Below are positions 48,030 to 59,259 of a DNA stretch of 64,000 bases, in pieces. Numbering within the stretch: the first letter of the stretch is position 1; each line of letters begins with the position of its first letter. The notes below the pieces were generated by a model. That model had not been told where the DNA came from and made no database searches. It was given only the letters and a program-made list of their open reading frames with translations. The DNA lies in NCBI GenBank assembly GCA_963573305.1, contig OY754333.1, positions 14,220,599 through 14,284,598 on the forward strand, written 5' to 3'. The DNA is from Pyrrhosoma nymphula. Its lineage: Eukaryota > Arthropoda > Insecta > Odonata > Coenagrionidae. Position numbers and translations under genes: made by a program.

Positions 48030-48426
48030 CAAATATCTGGTTGTCAATGAAATTAGCTATTGCTGATTTTAGAGAAAAATATGCGATTTTTCAGCTAAAA
48101 AAAATAATTTCAGACAAACATGAAGCTTAAAAAAATCAATATAAAGAAACTTTATTTATTCAGCCACCCGATAAAAAAATTCCGTCTCTCTATCTCGAGT
48201 GAAAGTACTTTTAAAAAGAAAAAAATGAAATCACTGCACAGAACCCAAAGCTTAGCATGGACCACCAGGGGGGGCCTTTGGGGGTTCCGAGAGCTTTTCA
48301 ATATAGCCTATGTTACAGCCAGATACCTATATTTTCTATCTACATGACAAATTTCAGCTCAATCGGTCCAGTAGTTTTTGAGTGATGGAGCAACAGAGAT
48401 ACAGACGGACATACAGACACCATAAC

Positions 48427-48466
<40 letters not shown>

Positions 48467-49230
48467 AGCTGAATTACCCCTGCGAAGCTCGGGATAACAC
48501 TTCCTTTATAAATTATCATATAAGAGAAGAATCAATTGAAGAAAATTAAAATTTTCCTTCGTTCGGGCATCTGATAAAATAATTTTTAGCTCTCTATCTT
48601 AAGTGAAAGTATTTTTTAAAAGCAAAAAACTTTAGCCATTGCACAAAACCCAGTGCTTTGTTATCTAATCAGGTAAACTGAGCAAAATGAATTTCCAATG
48701 CATTATAGACCACAGCTGGTTGTCAAGGAAATATGCTGTTGTTGATTTCTGATAAAAAATAAACCACTGCTTGAAACCCAATGCTTAACATTCATAATCA
48801 CTAAATCAATATTAAATGCGTTAAAGACCAAAATCTGGTTGTCAAGGAAATATGCTATAGTTGATTTCTGAGAAAAATGTGCGTTTTTGCAGATAAAACT
48901 ACGGTTTTCAGACAAATACGAATAATATATATAATAATAATTATAAACTGCATTTTTTTAGCCATTTGATAAAAAAAATCCCAACCCTCTATCTTGAGCG
49001 GAAGTAGTTTAAAAAATCTAAAAATGAAACCACTGCACAAAACCCAATTCGTAGCTTAAACCACCAAAGGGCCCTTTTTGGGACCTTTTGGGGCCCTGAG
49101 GTATTTTTAAATAACATAAAAATCTTCTCCTTGAAAAAGTACATATATATACCAACTTTCATGGTGACCGGTGAAACGCTGTCGAAGTCTTTTAATCTCG
49201 GACAGACAAACAAATATGCAAACCCATTTA
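48030..49230. repeat. Internal diverged modules within the Helitron
   Basis: The motif CTGGTTGTCAAGGAAATATG, followed by TTGATTTCTGA, occurs near 48037 (diverged), 48714 and 48836. A second motif (CACTGCACARAACCCAA, then a C/G-rich GGGCC block) occurs near 48233 and 49030. The same modules recur inverted in the right arm. The Helitron thus contains older internal duplications, perhaps stacked Helitron 5' ends. Confidence 0.7.
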
Positions 49231-51488
49231 TATATCACTATATATATAAATGAGAATATTTGTATGTTTGTTTGTCTGTCTGTTCGAGATTAATAGACTT
49301 GGACACCGTTTCACCGATCATCATGAAAGTTGGCACATATATGTATTTTTTCAAGGGGAAGGTTAAATACCTCAGGGCCCCAAAAGGTCCGAAAAAGGGC
49401 CCTTTGGTGGTTTAAGCTACGATTTGGGTATTGTGCAGTCGTTTCATTTTTAGATTTTTTAAACTACTTCTGCTTAAAATAGAGGGTTGGAAATATTTTT
49501 AATCAAATGGCTAAAAGAATGAAGTTTATAATTCATTCAGACAGATATCTTTTCCTATTCGTATTTGTCTGAAAAACCACGTTTTAAGCAGCAAAAACGC
49601 ACATTTTTCTCAGAAATCAACTATAGCATATTTCCTTGATAACCAGATTTTGGTCTTTAACGCATTTAAAATTGATTCAGTTTAGTTAAGCTGATTAGGA
49701 ATGCTAAGAATTGGGTTTCTTGCAGTGGTTTATTTTTTTCTCAGAAATCAACAACAGCATAATTCCTTGACAACCAGCTGTGGTCTTTTTCGCATTGGAA
49801 ATTCATTCTGCTCAGTTAACCTGATAAGCAATTCAAAGCATTGGGTTTTGTGCAATGGTTAAAGTTTTTTGATTTAAAAAAATACTTTCACTCTAGATAG
49901 AGAGCTAAAAATTATTTTATCGGATACCCGAAAGAATGAAATTTTCATTTTCTTTAATCGAAGTGTTATCCCGAGCTTCGAAGGGGTAATTCTGCAATAC
50001 ATATAAAAAAGTGTTATGGTGTCTGTATGTCCGTCTGACTGTCTGTTGCTCCATCACTCAAAAACTACTGGACCGAATGAGCTGAAATGTGTCATGTAAT
50101 TTGAAAATATAGGTATCTGGCTGTAACATAGGCTATACTGAAAAGCCCTTGGGGACCCCAAATGCCCTCCCCCCCTGGCGGTCCATGCTAAGCATTGTGT
50201 TCGGTGCAGTGGTTTCATTTTTTGCTTTTTAAAAGTACTTTCACTGAAGGTATACGGCTGGGAATTTTTTATCGATTGGCTGAATAAATAAAGTTTTTAT
50301 CTATTGATTTATTTAGGCTTCATATTTGTCTGACATTTATATTTTAGCTGAAAAAACTCATAGTTTTCTCTAAAATCAGCAACAGCAAATTTAATTGACA
50401 ACCAGAGATTTGATTTAAAAGGATATTCATACCTCTAGCATTTAAATATCACGTTTTCCTGCATGCCCATCATAACACGTAGAAAGGAAATCTGTATAAG
50501 ACGGGCCCCGAGTCCCAAGGGCCCCATGACAGATTGCTTCGGGGGGTAATCAATAATTCAATGCACATTTACAACAAGTTTACTCTTCAAAGTCTATTCT
50601 CAAAGTAGCTCTCATAAGGGCACTGCATGTATATGAGAGAACACTTACGGAGAAAACGATACACATAAAGGAATTAAAGAGGCTACGCAAGCAATTGAAC
50701 GTGCAAGAATTTTTATGTGCATCGAATAGTCATGGTAATAATGCCTCTCTGGCTACAAAAAACACAGCTTCGTTTATTAACGCTTAATACTCAGATGTAT
50801 TACACATAATGGAACCGCCTGCCTCTCATTACGATTGTGAACTGATTTTTAGACCAAGTCCCACATCATAAACGTTACGAAATATTTATATATGTTTAAA
50901 AGTGCTATAGTGCAATTAATTTACATTCACTCAATCATCGAGTTGCCTATTAAAGAGTCTCACAGGCCGCTGTGTTTCCCCTCCTTGGACTTAAAAATAT
51001 ATCCATCCACATGCTTAATTAAAATAAAGAGTAACCTTTCAAATGCATTTTCTAAAGCTAGAGGAATGTGCTATTTGCGAGAAAATGAGCCCTTTCAAAA
51101 AGAAACGACAAGGGTTAGACTAGGATGCTCAAAGACATGTCCACCAGCGATTGCATAAGTATCTCCCCGTGGTTTTTCTCGGGTTACGTTAAGACCCGCA
51201 CAAATTTCATCTCAACCGTACCTACGGTCGGGTAACCAAATATAAATCTTGTTCAAATATATACACATCTGTGTTGAAACTTCAATCTGTTTTAAGATGG
51301 CGGAAACTATAATGATGTCACTACATGCTTCTCACCCGATATAAGAGCGGAAATTCTGCAAATGAACGACATCCGTGCATGAAAATTGGCAAGTGCCCCA
51401 AGAATCACCATAGATTTTTTATTTAGCAATCGTATCTAATGATAATGGCTACTCTTTACACCGAAATCGCAGTCCGGGTGACGGTGCA

Positions 51489-51893
51489 TTGATAGATCAA
51501 ATAAACATGGTTGCCGCAAGAAATGCTCCTTTTGACGTTGTCAACCGCTGGATTGTAACCTACTATCCAATCCTGATTAAGATACTAAACGCACATATCA
51601 AAGATGAATCGCACTACTCAATTAAGTCATTGAATGCATATACTATATGCATGTATACAAGGGAGGCGATGAAGCCGCCAATCGCTCAGAAGACGGCTCA
51701 AGAGAATCGGAGGGACGAGGTGACCATCTATCAACCTAGGTGCTATTTAAGTAGTAATCAGACTGCGTGGCCCATTTTTGGGTTTCCCGTCATGAATAAG
51801 GACCAACGGACTCATCTCTCCGCGTACCTAGAGAATGGTCAGCGTGTCTATTGCAATGAGCACAACGTACAAGATAGGTTACAAACTCCTTAA
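51489..51893 (+). pseudogene. Helitron Rep (HUH-type) domain fragment, 134 codons open
   Basis: The frame reads DVVNRWIVTYYPILIKILNA, HIKDESHYSIKSLNA, YTICMYTREAM, DEVTIYQPRCYLSSNQTAWP, IFGFPV and LENGQRVY. This is the order of the C-terminal half of the Helitron Rep domain (consensus RWVVPYNPxL...HINVE...SIKSxKYxxKYxxKG...DEI...RYxSxxEAxWRxFGFP). The HUH histidines lie upstream of the preserved part and are absent, and the KYxxKG tyrosine region is altered. Full RepHel proteins exceed 1000 residues, so this is a relic that happens to stay open. Hence it is called a pseudogene. Confidence 0.85.
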
Positions 51894-52176
51894 ATGACCA
51901 CGCTGACACTATTCTTCAGGATTTGTGGTTTTCTTATAAAATAAGTTTAATGTTTTTCACACGCGTTGGATTTCAACAGGTACCTTCCGCTTTCCACTAC
52001 GTTTTGATTTAATTATAAACCATCATGTATGTATTATCAGCATACCATTATTCGGTTTTCCATTTTTTATCTTTTTTGATATAAATTTAAAAGCGAAATC
52101 ATTATATTTTTTCTCCTCGAAATCATTTCCCTATTGTATAAACAGCACTACTACATTATTTTCAAAATTTTTCTCT

Positions 52177-52207
52177 CCCGTTGAGAATCAACGGGTATTT
52201 TCGCTAG
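52177..52207 (+). terminator. Helitron 3' terminus: hairpin plus CTAG
   Basis: Hairpin CCCGTTGAGAATCAACGGG (8-bp stem, 3-nt loop) followed by TATTTTCG and CTAG, then T. Spacing matches the rolling-circle termination signal of Helitrons. Confidence 0.9.
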
Positions 52208-53855
52208 TATGTATTATATATAGATAGACAATAATGTTTTGATGCCACATATCTTCCCCAATTGCCTCGGTTGTCGGTACTGGTCGAGAACAAACGCCTG
52301 TACTTTTCTAATCTAGATCTTTGGGCCTGTACATACATGTCGCAGGCTGCGGAGTCAAGCTAAGATTCCACTTGGGTCTTCTCTGGTATCATGACAACTC
52401 GAATAGCATTGAGTTGGGCCCTAACTCTACTTGGCAAGTTCGAAAACGGCCTCCATACCATTGAGGTGGCTCGCAGGATGTTGTTCGGATGTAAGAGTGC
52501 GCATTTACCATGTGGCATTATGCGGAGTGAACCTCAAGCGCGTTGAAATGGCATAAATGGCACGTTTGACTCTTTCCCTCCACGCAAAACAATAACAGCG
52601 TAACTCTACCGGTCGACAATAAAGATATCTCCACCCTCAGAAGAGGAATAAAATTATGAACCAGAAAAACGGCATATTAGTAGATATCCATATTTTTGGC
52701 AAGAAAAAATGCTAATTAAGTTTTGAAAATTTGAAATACTATAAGTCTATGAGTTTTTAATGTGTGGTATTTACGATTTGAAGTACTATGGAAACCAAAA
52801 GGGTTGTAATATTTTTCCTTACTCATTCATGGAGAAATATTTAGGTAGAAAACATTATTTATGACCTTTATATGTATTATTGAAAAACCTTTTCATTGCT
52901 TACAGTAACTTTCAAATAATGTAGCGCAACGTTTAGCTAAAATATGTGCTTCAAACAAAATATTGATATAAAATAATTATTGTCTATTTGTGATTTTCTT
53001 TGAAAATAAGCCATCAAAGAGGAGAGGAATATTATTTATACGCTCAGAGTCAAAATTTCTCAATATGTATTTGTGCATAAGGTCTTCAATGTAAAAGGCA
53101 CATCGTGACATAAAATTAATTTGATCAATCAAAAGAATAAAACATCAATTGCTTTCACTGTGCTAAAAACAACAATGAGGCAACTAAAAATCCCTCACAT
53201 AAGCTGAACTGTGTTTCATCAATTTATTATATTCCGCACTCTGAATTATGGACTGAAGTTTTAACAGTAATTGTTTCCTTGAATAACAATTCTTTTGATA
53301 ATCAAGTGTTTACCTCATGTCCAACCTCAATTAATTCAAAGCAGTGAACATATTATCAAATTATTGAAAATTCAATGGCTTATTTGCGGATTATTGTTAA
53401 ACTTTGGGAAAAAAGTAAACACCATCGCGATTCATCGTTTCCAGGAAATCAAACCAATAAAAAATTAAAAATTTCTCCGATATTCCACTTCCAATCATCT
53501 GTGACTTTTTCTCATGAATTGATAAGCAGTCTGCCTGCCAAGGACATGCAGAGAAAGAGAGAAAGTGACGAGAGAAGAGAGAACGTTTCTCAGTGACTAA
53601 TTTAAACAAAATTATTAAAATGAGGATGGCCATCAAAATAATTGACATCAAATTAAAATTATAAGCGTACAAATGCCCAGTAAGATAAAATCGAATGGAT
53701 GGAGGAACCAACTTATCATGCCACCGGAACCATAATCCATGCTCATGTCGTAAAAAGTTTATCGCCTGCATGAATTTGGAAAACGGGCATATGCATACTG
53801 AAAGACAAGCCTTGAGTCGATATGCATTCATGGAAAAAAGAGACGTGAAGTTTAA
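52208..53855. other. Intergenic DNA, nothing recognised
   Basis: The region 52250-52640 is of more even base composition but matches nothing known to me. Open frames at 53375-53596 (plus) and 53397-53831 (minus) overlap, are AT-driven and have no recognisable domain. Confidence 0.5.
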
Positions 53856-53869
53856 ACATTAGAAGAATT
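53856..53869. repeat. Target-site duplication of Penelope-like element, left copy
   Basis: ACATTAGAAGAATT, repeated exactly at 54944-54957. Confidence 0.88.
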
Positions 53870-54040
53870 GTAAGACTTGGTGCTTTCCTGGCGCAAGATG
53901 TTAATGAATTCTTCACGGGTTTCCCACAAGGTGAGATGTTCAGCCAGAGCCGACGTTTCGATGGCTAACTCTTCCATCGTCTCAAGGCGTTGAGTGCAGG
54001 GTCAAACGTTGTCCGGGTTTAGTAATCTTCCGGCCTTGCG

Positions 54041-54716
54041 TCAGGTCGTTTCAGTTTGGCCGTCGTCGATCCTGTGGTTATTTTTTCGCGCCGTTTTGAT
54101 TATCCTGAGAACTGGTCTCCATGCATGGCTGATCCCGTATCCCGTAAGGCGGTTGAAGTTTTTATCCGCCAACCTTATGTCAATAGCATCTTTTGTCAAC
54201 CGGTCCCAGTATCCGTTTGATCTGCAAAGTTTTGCGTCGTCAAATGCGATTCGATGGTCCCGGTTGAGACTATGTTCCGCGACGGCTGATTTCTGGGGGT
54301 AGGCCAGTCTGATGCATGTCTTGTGCTCCTTAATCCGGGTATCGATAGTCCGACCAGTCTCTCCAATATAGACCTCTCCACACTCGCAGGGGATTTGGTA
54401 TACTCCTGGGGTCTTCAGTCCAAGATTGTCCTTAACTCTGGTTAGTTGACTCTTCCGTTTCCGCGGTGGCTTATGGATTGTCTCAATCTGATGTTTTCCC
54501 AGAATTATCGATATCCTCCCGGATATGGTGGAAATGAATGGGAGGCAAGCCCACGCGGCCGGTTTCTCTTTTTCCTCATCAGTCCTTTTCAGGACCATCA
54601 TGTCTTCATCGGAGGGTTTCTTAAGAGCGCGATGGATGTCCCTCTCACTATATCCATTCCGCCAGAACGTTTTCCGCAGGTGTTTCAGTTCACTGGGCAG
54701 GCTTTCTTCATCATAA
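54041..54716 (-). pseudogene. Penelope-like ORF, C-terminal part with GIY-YIG endonuclease
   Basis: The frame stays open from the inversion junction at about 54716 to 54041. From the first ATG (54601) it encodes 186 residues: a Lys-rich linker with HQIETIHKPPRK and NLGLKTPG, then GVYQIPCECGEVYIGETGR (GIY at 66-68, YIG at 78-80), the catalytic Arg region RTIDTRIKEHK, and AEHSLNRDH. This nuclease cleaves target DNA for retrotransposition in Penelope-like elements. The upstream reverse transcriptase is absent, so the ORF is truncated although its remaining part has no stop. The antisense frames at 54446-54766 and 53994-54302 are shadows. Confidence 0.9.
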
Positions 54717-54854
54717 ATATACGGGATACGGGATCAGCCATGCATGGAAACCAGTTCTCAGGATAATCAAGACGGCGCGAAAAAACAACCACAGGATCGA
54801 CGACGGCCAATCAGAAGATTTATAAACCCGGACAAATTTTAACCCACCACTCAA

Positions 54855-54895
54855 CGCCCTGAGGACGATGGCCGAGTTAGCCATCGAAACGTCGG
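54855..54895 (+). ncRNA. Candidate hammerhead-like ribozyme motif, plus-strand repeat
   Basis: CCCTGAGGAC is followed by the stem GATGGC, a 7-nt loop, GCCATC and GAAACGTC. CTGANGA and GAAAC separated by a hairpin are the core boxes of hammerhead ribozymes, which have been reported in Penelope-like repeats. One extra base lies between CTGAGGA and the stem, and the minus-strand partner copy (near 53950-53990) has a degraded first box. The closing helices were not established, so activity is doubtful. Confidence 0.4.
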
Positions 54896-54943
54896 TTCTG
54901 GCTGAACATCTCACCTGGTTGGAAACCCGTGAAGAATTCATTC

Positions 54944-54957
54944 ACATTAGAAGAATT
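54944..54957. repeat. Target-site duplication of Penelope-like element, right copy
   Basis: ACATTAGAAGAATT, identical to 53856-53869. Confidence 0.88.
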
Positions 54958-55906
54958 ACCTAAAAACATTACTTCCACCAAAAACCGCCTAAAATATATT
55001 CACGCATAATACAATGAAGTGGTCCATTGCTCAAATATGGGAGAAGAAATAGTTTTTCTACATTTTGTGAAATAGACAATGCGAATAAAATGGATTGATT
55101 CCATTACACTTGATCTATTTTATTAAATCAAAGTTATAGTTGGTGATGGATGATATAGCCGCTCAACCAAAAATCTGATTATATCTGCTAACGTCTCTCT
55201 ATTCTTCCACATTCGGACCATCTGTGGAAGTAAATGGCTTTTTTGTTTGGTCCCTTTAAATTTTTTCGCATTTACTGCCTATCTCACTTAAAATCCTGCG
55301 CTTTTGGTGAATATGTTTCGGAATTCCGTGAATTCATTAGCTCAAATCTAGGTGGCTCTCATCGTCGACTTTTCCAGGGGTCACTGAATCCTTTCTCGCA
55401 GTCAAAATTCGATTTTAATGATCTTATTAGCATGGCGGATAAGCTGGAGGAGAATATTAGTGGTTGTTACGGCCTTAGTAGATCATTTGCGTCTTTTAAC
55501 CATGAATGCGTGCTATGGTATACGTTAGGTTATTTGAGTAATTTAAAGATGTTGAATAGAAACTAGGCTTTGGATATAGTCTACTAAAAAACCTAGGCCT
55601 TCCGTGGTTTAGGCGTACATATTAAAAATGATCAGTAAAATAATAATCCTGTCTTATTATCACAGCACCTAACCATTTAATAATTCCTAATACCAAATTT
55701 TTTAACTATTATTGATTTTAATGAGCGGTAGACCTTTGTAACCGGGTTTCCGAGGAGCACCAAAGATATGTCGCAATTTTCAGGCTCATTCGTACTAAAA
55801 TAATACGACAACTTTGGAATTCTCAGAGTATTTTTAACAGAGGTACGGATGAAGGAATCGAATCAAACAAACAAATTGACAAGAAAAAAGCACGATTAGA
55901 ATCATG
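54958..55906. other. Intergenic DNA with one unrecognised 110-codon frame
   Basis: A plus-strand frame at 55234-55566 has fairly balanced composition (for example FGEYVSEFREFISSNLGGSH and FNDLISMADKLEENISG) unlike the AT-driven frames nearby. I recognise no domain and see no splice or promoter support. It could be an exon of an unknown or mobile-element gene. Confidence refers to coding potential. Confidence 0.3.
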
Positions 55907-55914
55907 TTAATGAG

Positions 55915-56220
55915 CCGGGGCGGACTAGCCAGGGGACGAGAATCCCCTCCTGGGCACTGGGGCCGAAGGCCCCGGACGGCCTCGGGAGGCGCTCGGAAGG
56001 CCCTTCAGCGCTAATGAAATTGTAGATATGCTTGCTCAAACATCAGAAGATCTGAAAAGACTGTTGTTGTAAATTGTAAATAGAACTGCTTTCTTTAAAT
56101 CAATAAACATGCTAACCTAAATGTGTTCTTCCATTCTATTTTTTGGAGGAGTGCTAGTTTGACGATTAGGGCCCTTTGCCGTCGTCGCCGCCGGGGCCTT
56201 GGGTACCCAGTCTGCTTCTG
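55915..56220. mobile_element. 306-bp hAT-type MITE
   Basis: The left end CCGGGGCGGACTAG pairs with the right end CAGTCTGCTTCTG as a 13-14-bp imperfect inverted repeat. The flanks TTAATGAG (55907-55914) and TTGATGAG (56221-56228) form an 8-bp duplication with one mismatch. GC-rich subterminal DNA includes the hairpin GGGGCCGAAGGCCCC. There is no coding content. Eight-base duplication and CAGGGGCGGACTGG-like ends suggest hAT. Confidence 0.75.
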
Positions 56221-56228
56221 TTGATGAG

Positions 56229-58325
56229 GTTGAAAGAAGGGAGAACGAGTTGGCAATTGAGGAAGGGAGGGTGAGGATTAGACAAGGGGAAAGGAATCAA
56301 GAACTTGGGAGCGACGTTGTGTAGGGCTATTTGATAGTTTTTAGAGGGATAATTTCTGCGTTTGTGCTCATAAAAGTAGGATGATGTAGTATCAATATGA
56401 TGTGTATGCTCATAGTAGTGGGTGATGAAAGAATGTGGGTCACATGCTCCAGTAATGGGAACATATGGAAGGAGTGAGCTTCGTTGATTTGGCCAATGTC
56501 GACAGAATGCAAGAGAGTTGAAAAAGATGTATGAGAAGAGAGCGAATACTGTGAGAAGAAGAGGTTGACCATGAAAGTCATTGGTGAATATGGTGGAGGA
56601 GACTCTAAAGAGGAGGAATATTAGGAATCTAAGTGATAGGAAAGCGTGTATGAAACAATGCAATAGAGGCAAAAGTGGTTTGTAAGAACAAGGTATTATG
56701 GGGGAAATTAGAAAAGGGAGCCAGTTTTGTAGGGCTGACGTCAATAACTAACTTATTTGGCTTTGTCTAGCTTGAAAAAGAATAGCGTGATGGGTATGTA
56801 TGTAATTTCTAAATGGCTCCACTGTGCATGAAATTAATCTAAGGGCATTATTACCTTACACCCAACTATTGGAGTATACTACCCACCAAAGGAGCCAGGG
56901 AAAATACTCCCATGATTTTATTGGTAGATGAAAGAGATAAGATGTAGAGATCGCAGCTGCTACAATTCGTTCCCCTTCAGGTTGAAATCAATTGCAACTC
57001 AGAGAGGAAGGGGGCAGTCAATAAATGCCAGCAATTATGAAGTATAAGTTGTAAATATTTATGATGCTTCAAATTATAGGTGCAAACTATAGGATATATT
57101 GAGAAAGGAACGAGACCAATTGGAGCTTTCATCAACCTAGTAATTCTTAATGGTAGAAATCAACTCCGTTCTTGGCATAAACGCATCATTTTACAAACTA
57201 TTCACCCTCGGAAAGAAATAATACATTGCTATCACCGTAACCTATCACCGGTTTGTAATAAATTACTCACGTGGTATGAATTTCATCGATCGGTCTCTAT
57301 ACCACCAGTCACTATATCACCTGTCCCCTCCTGCTCAATGTAACCTCCGCGCCTTTGCGAATGATTTCATTCCAGCCATATACGCATCTATTATATCGCT
57401 CACCAGCACAGCGTTAAATCTGAATTCCGTTCGAATTCCTACCTTCTCCACCCTAATAGGTTAGCGTGAATTTTTACACTTAATTTTTTCTACCTAAAAA
57501 GGAAATATGAGCGACTTGTCAAGTCGGCATCGTAAAACTTTGGCCCGAGTCTCGAACGAAGCTCGAATCTGTAGCGGTTGAAGTCGCACAGCTCCCAGGG
57601 TCACCAATTGGTTTCTCATTGTTCTCGTATTGGACGCTGGGAAGGGAGGGGGGCGGGAGGGGAAGAATTCATGCCCGCTAACTAATTGCACGGACTGAAT
57701 TATGAGTCGATGTTTGGAGTATAAAAGGGAGGGTTTCCGGTGATGTCCCAATTTGGCATCGGTCCAAGTCACATAATTCAGCAAGCAATAATGCCGGCAC
57801 GTAGGTCGATGGGAAATGGAAGGTACCCTCGGATAAAAAGATACTCCTTATGAGAAACGAAGAGCGGTAAATTACGATGGCTAAATTACAGTCGGCCTGT
57901 GAACTTCGTTCAAAAAACTCCCCTGAAACATGACAATGGCTTTGTTATTTCCATGCACATAAACAGAGCTGCTTCCAAGAAATGATAAACTCGTGATCGG
58001 GTCCTATTTTTAACTGCATAGTGAATGTCACGGCTATTTTTAATGTATTTAAACACCATTCGGTACTTTTTCATTGCTTTTCTATTGCATATGTTGTTTT
58101 GCCAATTAAATGTAAAAATTCACATTCCTACGTGTCGAGCATTAAATGTAATTTACCTTGGAATTAATTAATTATTTTCATTTCGCATGGGTAGGAATAA
58201 ATCATAATAATGAAAGATAAACCATCTTTAAAGACATAGTATATGGTATAAAATGAACATGCTGGTGAGTCGTAAAATTTTACGCTACTGTTTCAGATAC
58301 TACAGCTCTAGTACTATATTCACAT
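56229..58325. other. Intergenic DNA, nothing recognised
   Basis: The 192-codon minus-strand frame at 56166-56744 runs into the MITE and shows no domain, so it is not accepted. Other frames are short. Confidence 0.5.
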
Positions 58326-58483
58326 ATGGGTCAATCCATTTGAACTGGTCCAACAAAAATTAGTTGGTTGTTTGACCAATTTAAAAAAAGTTGAAACTTT
58401 CCTAGTTGTTTACCTCGTGTCTTTAGAGCTTTAAAACATTTTTTTTCAAATTTTTATCTCAAGCGGTTTACTTTGGGCGGCCA

Positions 58484-58978
58484 TTTTTATAATATTGCGC
58501 AAGCCAATTTTTTCGTTTGTAAAGGTTTACGTAAATTTCAATAACTATAAAAGTATTCATCCTAGAAGGATGAAACAAAAAGCATTTTGTTTTCAAGTTT
58601 TCAAGCTCAATAATAAATCCACTAGTTTGTTTATCTATCTCTATCCTTTCTAAGGTAAAATTATAAACAAAATTTAAAAAAGTTACGATTGAAATTTCAA
58701 TGTTTGAAATTTTTTTCGAATAGTAGGAGTGGATGTTACAATTAATTTTTTTTATTTATAGATATATGCTAGTAGGTTTATTATAAAAATATCAATACCT
58801 TGAATTTGTATTAATTTTTAAAAAGTAACTTTTTTCAAGTTTGGCTTTTAATAACTCTGATGGGGTTAGCGATAAAAATCTCAAATTAGCAGAACATACA
58901 GTCTTTGTGTATGTGTACATGACAAAAGAAATAATTTTGTGTATTTTACCAATAAAATAGTTACAACCTCTCAAAAAT
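58484..58978 (+). repeat. Left inverted arm of Tigger element
   Basis: It contains GGTTTACGTAAA, GTTACGATTGAAATTTCAAT, CTCAAATTAGCAGAA and GTTACAACCTCTCA in this order. All recur in reverse complement in 63486-64000. Confidence 0.9.
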
Positions 58979-59259
58979 CATAAAAACGTCACTAAGTAAA
59001 TTACTTTTTTAAGGCGGGTCTAGGGGGACGGAGTTTTCACTCGCGTTATCAGAAAACCGCATTATTACTGTAAATTAGGTAGGAAACAATAAAAAACCTG
59101 TAATGCTAAATTTTACTACTAATTGTTTTGAGTAATACAATAGCAATTGATGTTTTTTGATTTAAGTACACGCCCTACTTTAGAGGGAGTTACATACTCC
59201 GTATTCTCTTTTGGCGCGATAGTTGATAGTTGTCACGTAAGTCTTAATGTTTTGCAAAT

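Larger units (their letters stand above)
46791..49234 (-). mobile_element. Helitron copy, left arm of a 5.4-kb palindrome
   Basis: Read on the minus strand, this matches the right copy (49235-52207) almost along its whole length, starting at the palindrome centre with TATATAAATGGG...TTTGTTTGTCTGTC. It ends with the hairpin CCCGTTGAGAATCAACGGG (46821-46803) plus TATTTTCG. Its last four bases are ATCG rather than the CTAG expected at a Helitron 3' end, and its 5' TC is not intact. It is therefore a decayed copy about 530 bases shorter than its partner. A (TA)n run lies at 48431-48462. Confidence 0.8.
49235..52207 (+). mobile_element. Helitron copy with canonical 5' and 3' ends, right arm
   Basis: It begins TCACTATATATATAAATGAG directly after an A (49234). 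It ends with a hairpin (52177-52195), 8 bases, and CTAG (52204-52207) followed by T. Helitrons start with TC, end with CTRR preceded by a hairpin, and insert between A and T without target duplication; all of these are met. The only coding trace is part of a Rep domain (51489-51893), and no helicase is present. It is 2973 bp long and non-autonomous. It abuts the left copy head to head. Confidence 0.87.
53870..54943 (-). mobile_element. 5'-truncated Penelope-like retroelement with inverted end repeat
   Basis: A minus-strand segment (54717-53870) carries the end of the ORF with a GIY-YIG endonuclease and the 3' non-coding repeat. At 54718-54943 the final coding stretch and the 3' repeat occur again on the plus strand. 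The whole is flanked by a 14-bp direct duplication, which shows it inserted as one unit. LTR-like repeats in direct or inverted orientation and 5' truncation are known features of Penelope-like elements. The reverse-transcriptase core is missing. Confidence 0.88.

Noticed and set aside
53397..53831. 144-codon minus-strand frame with a hydrophobic segment
   Set aside because: The hydrophobic run comes from AT-rich codons. There is no recognisable domain, splice or promoter support.
54446..54766. 106-codon plus-strand frame
   Set aside because: Antisense shadow of the Penelope-like endonuclease ORF.
56166..56744. 192-codon minus-strand frame
   Set aside because: It begins or ends inside the MITE, is compositionally biased and shows no domain. 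Only a coincidental open frame is supported.
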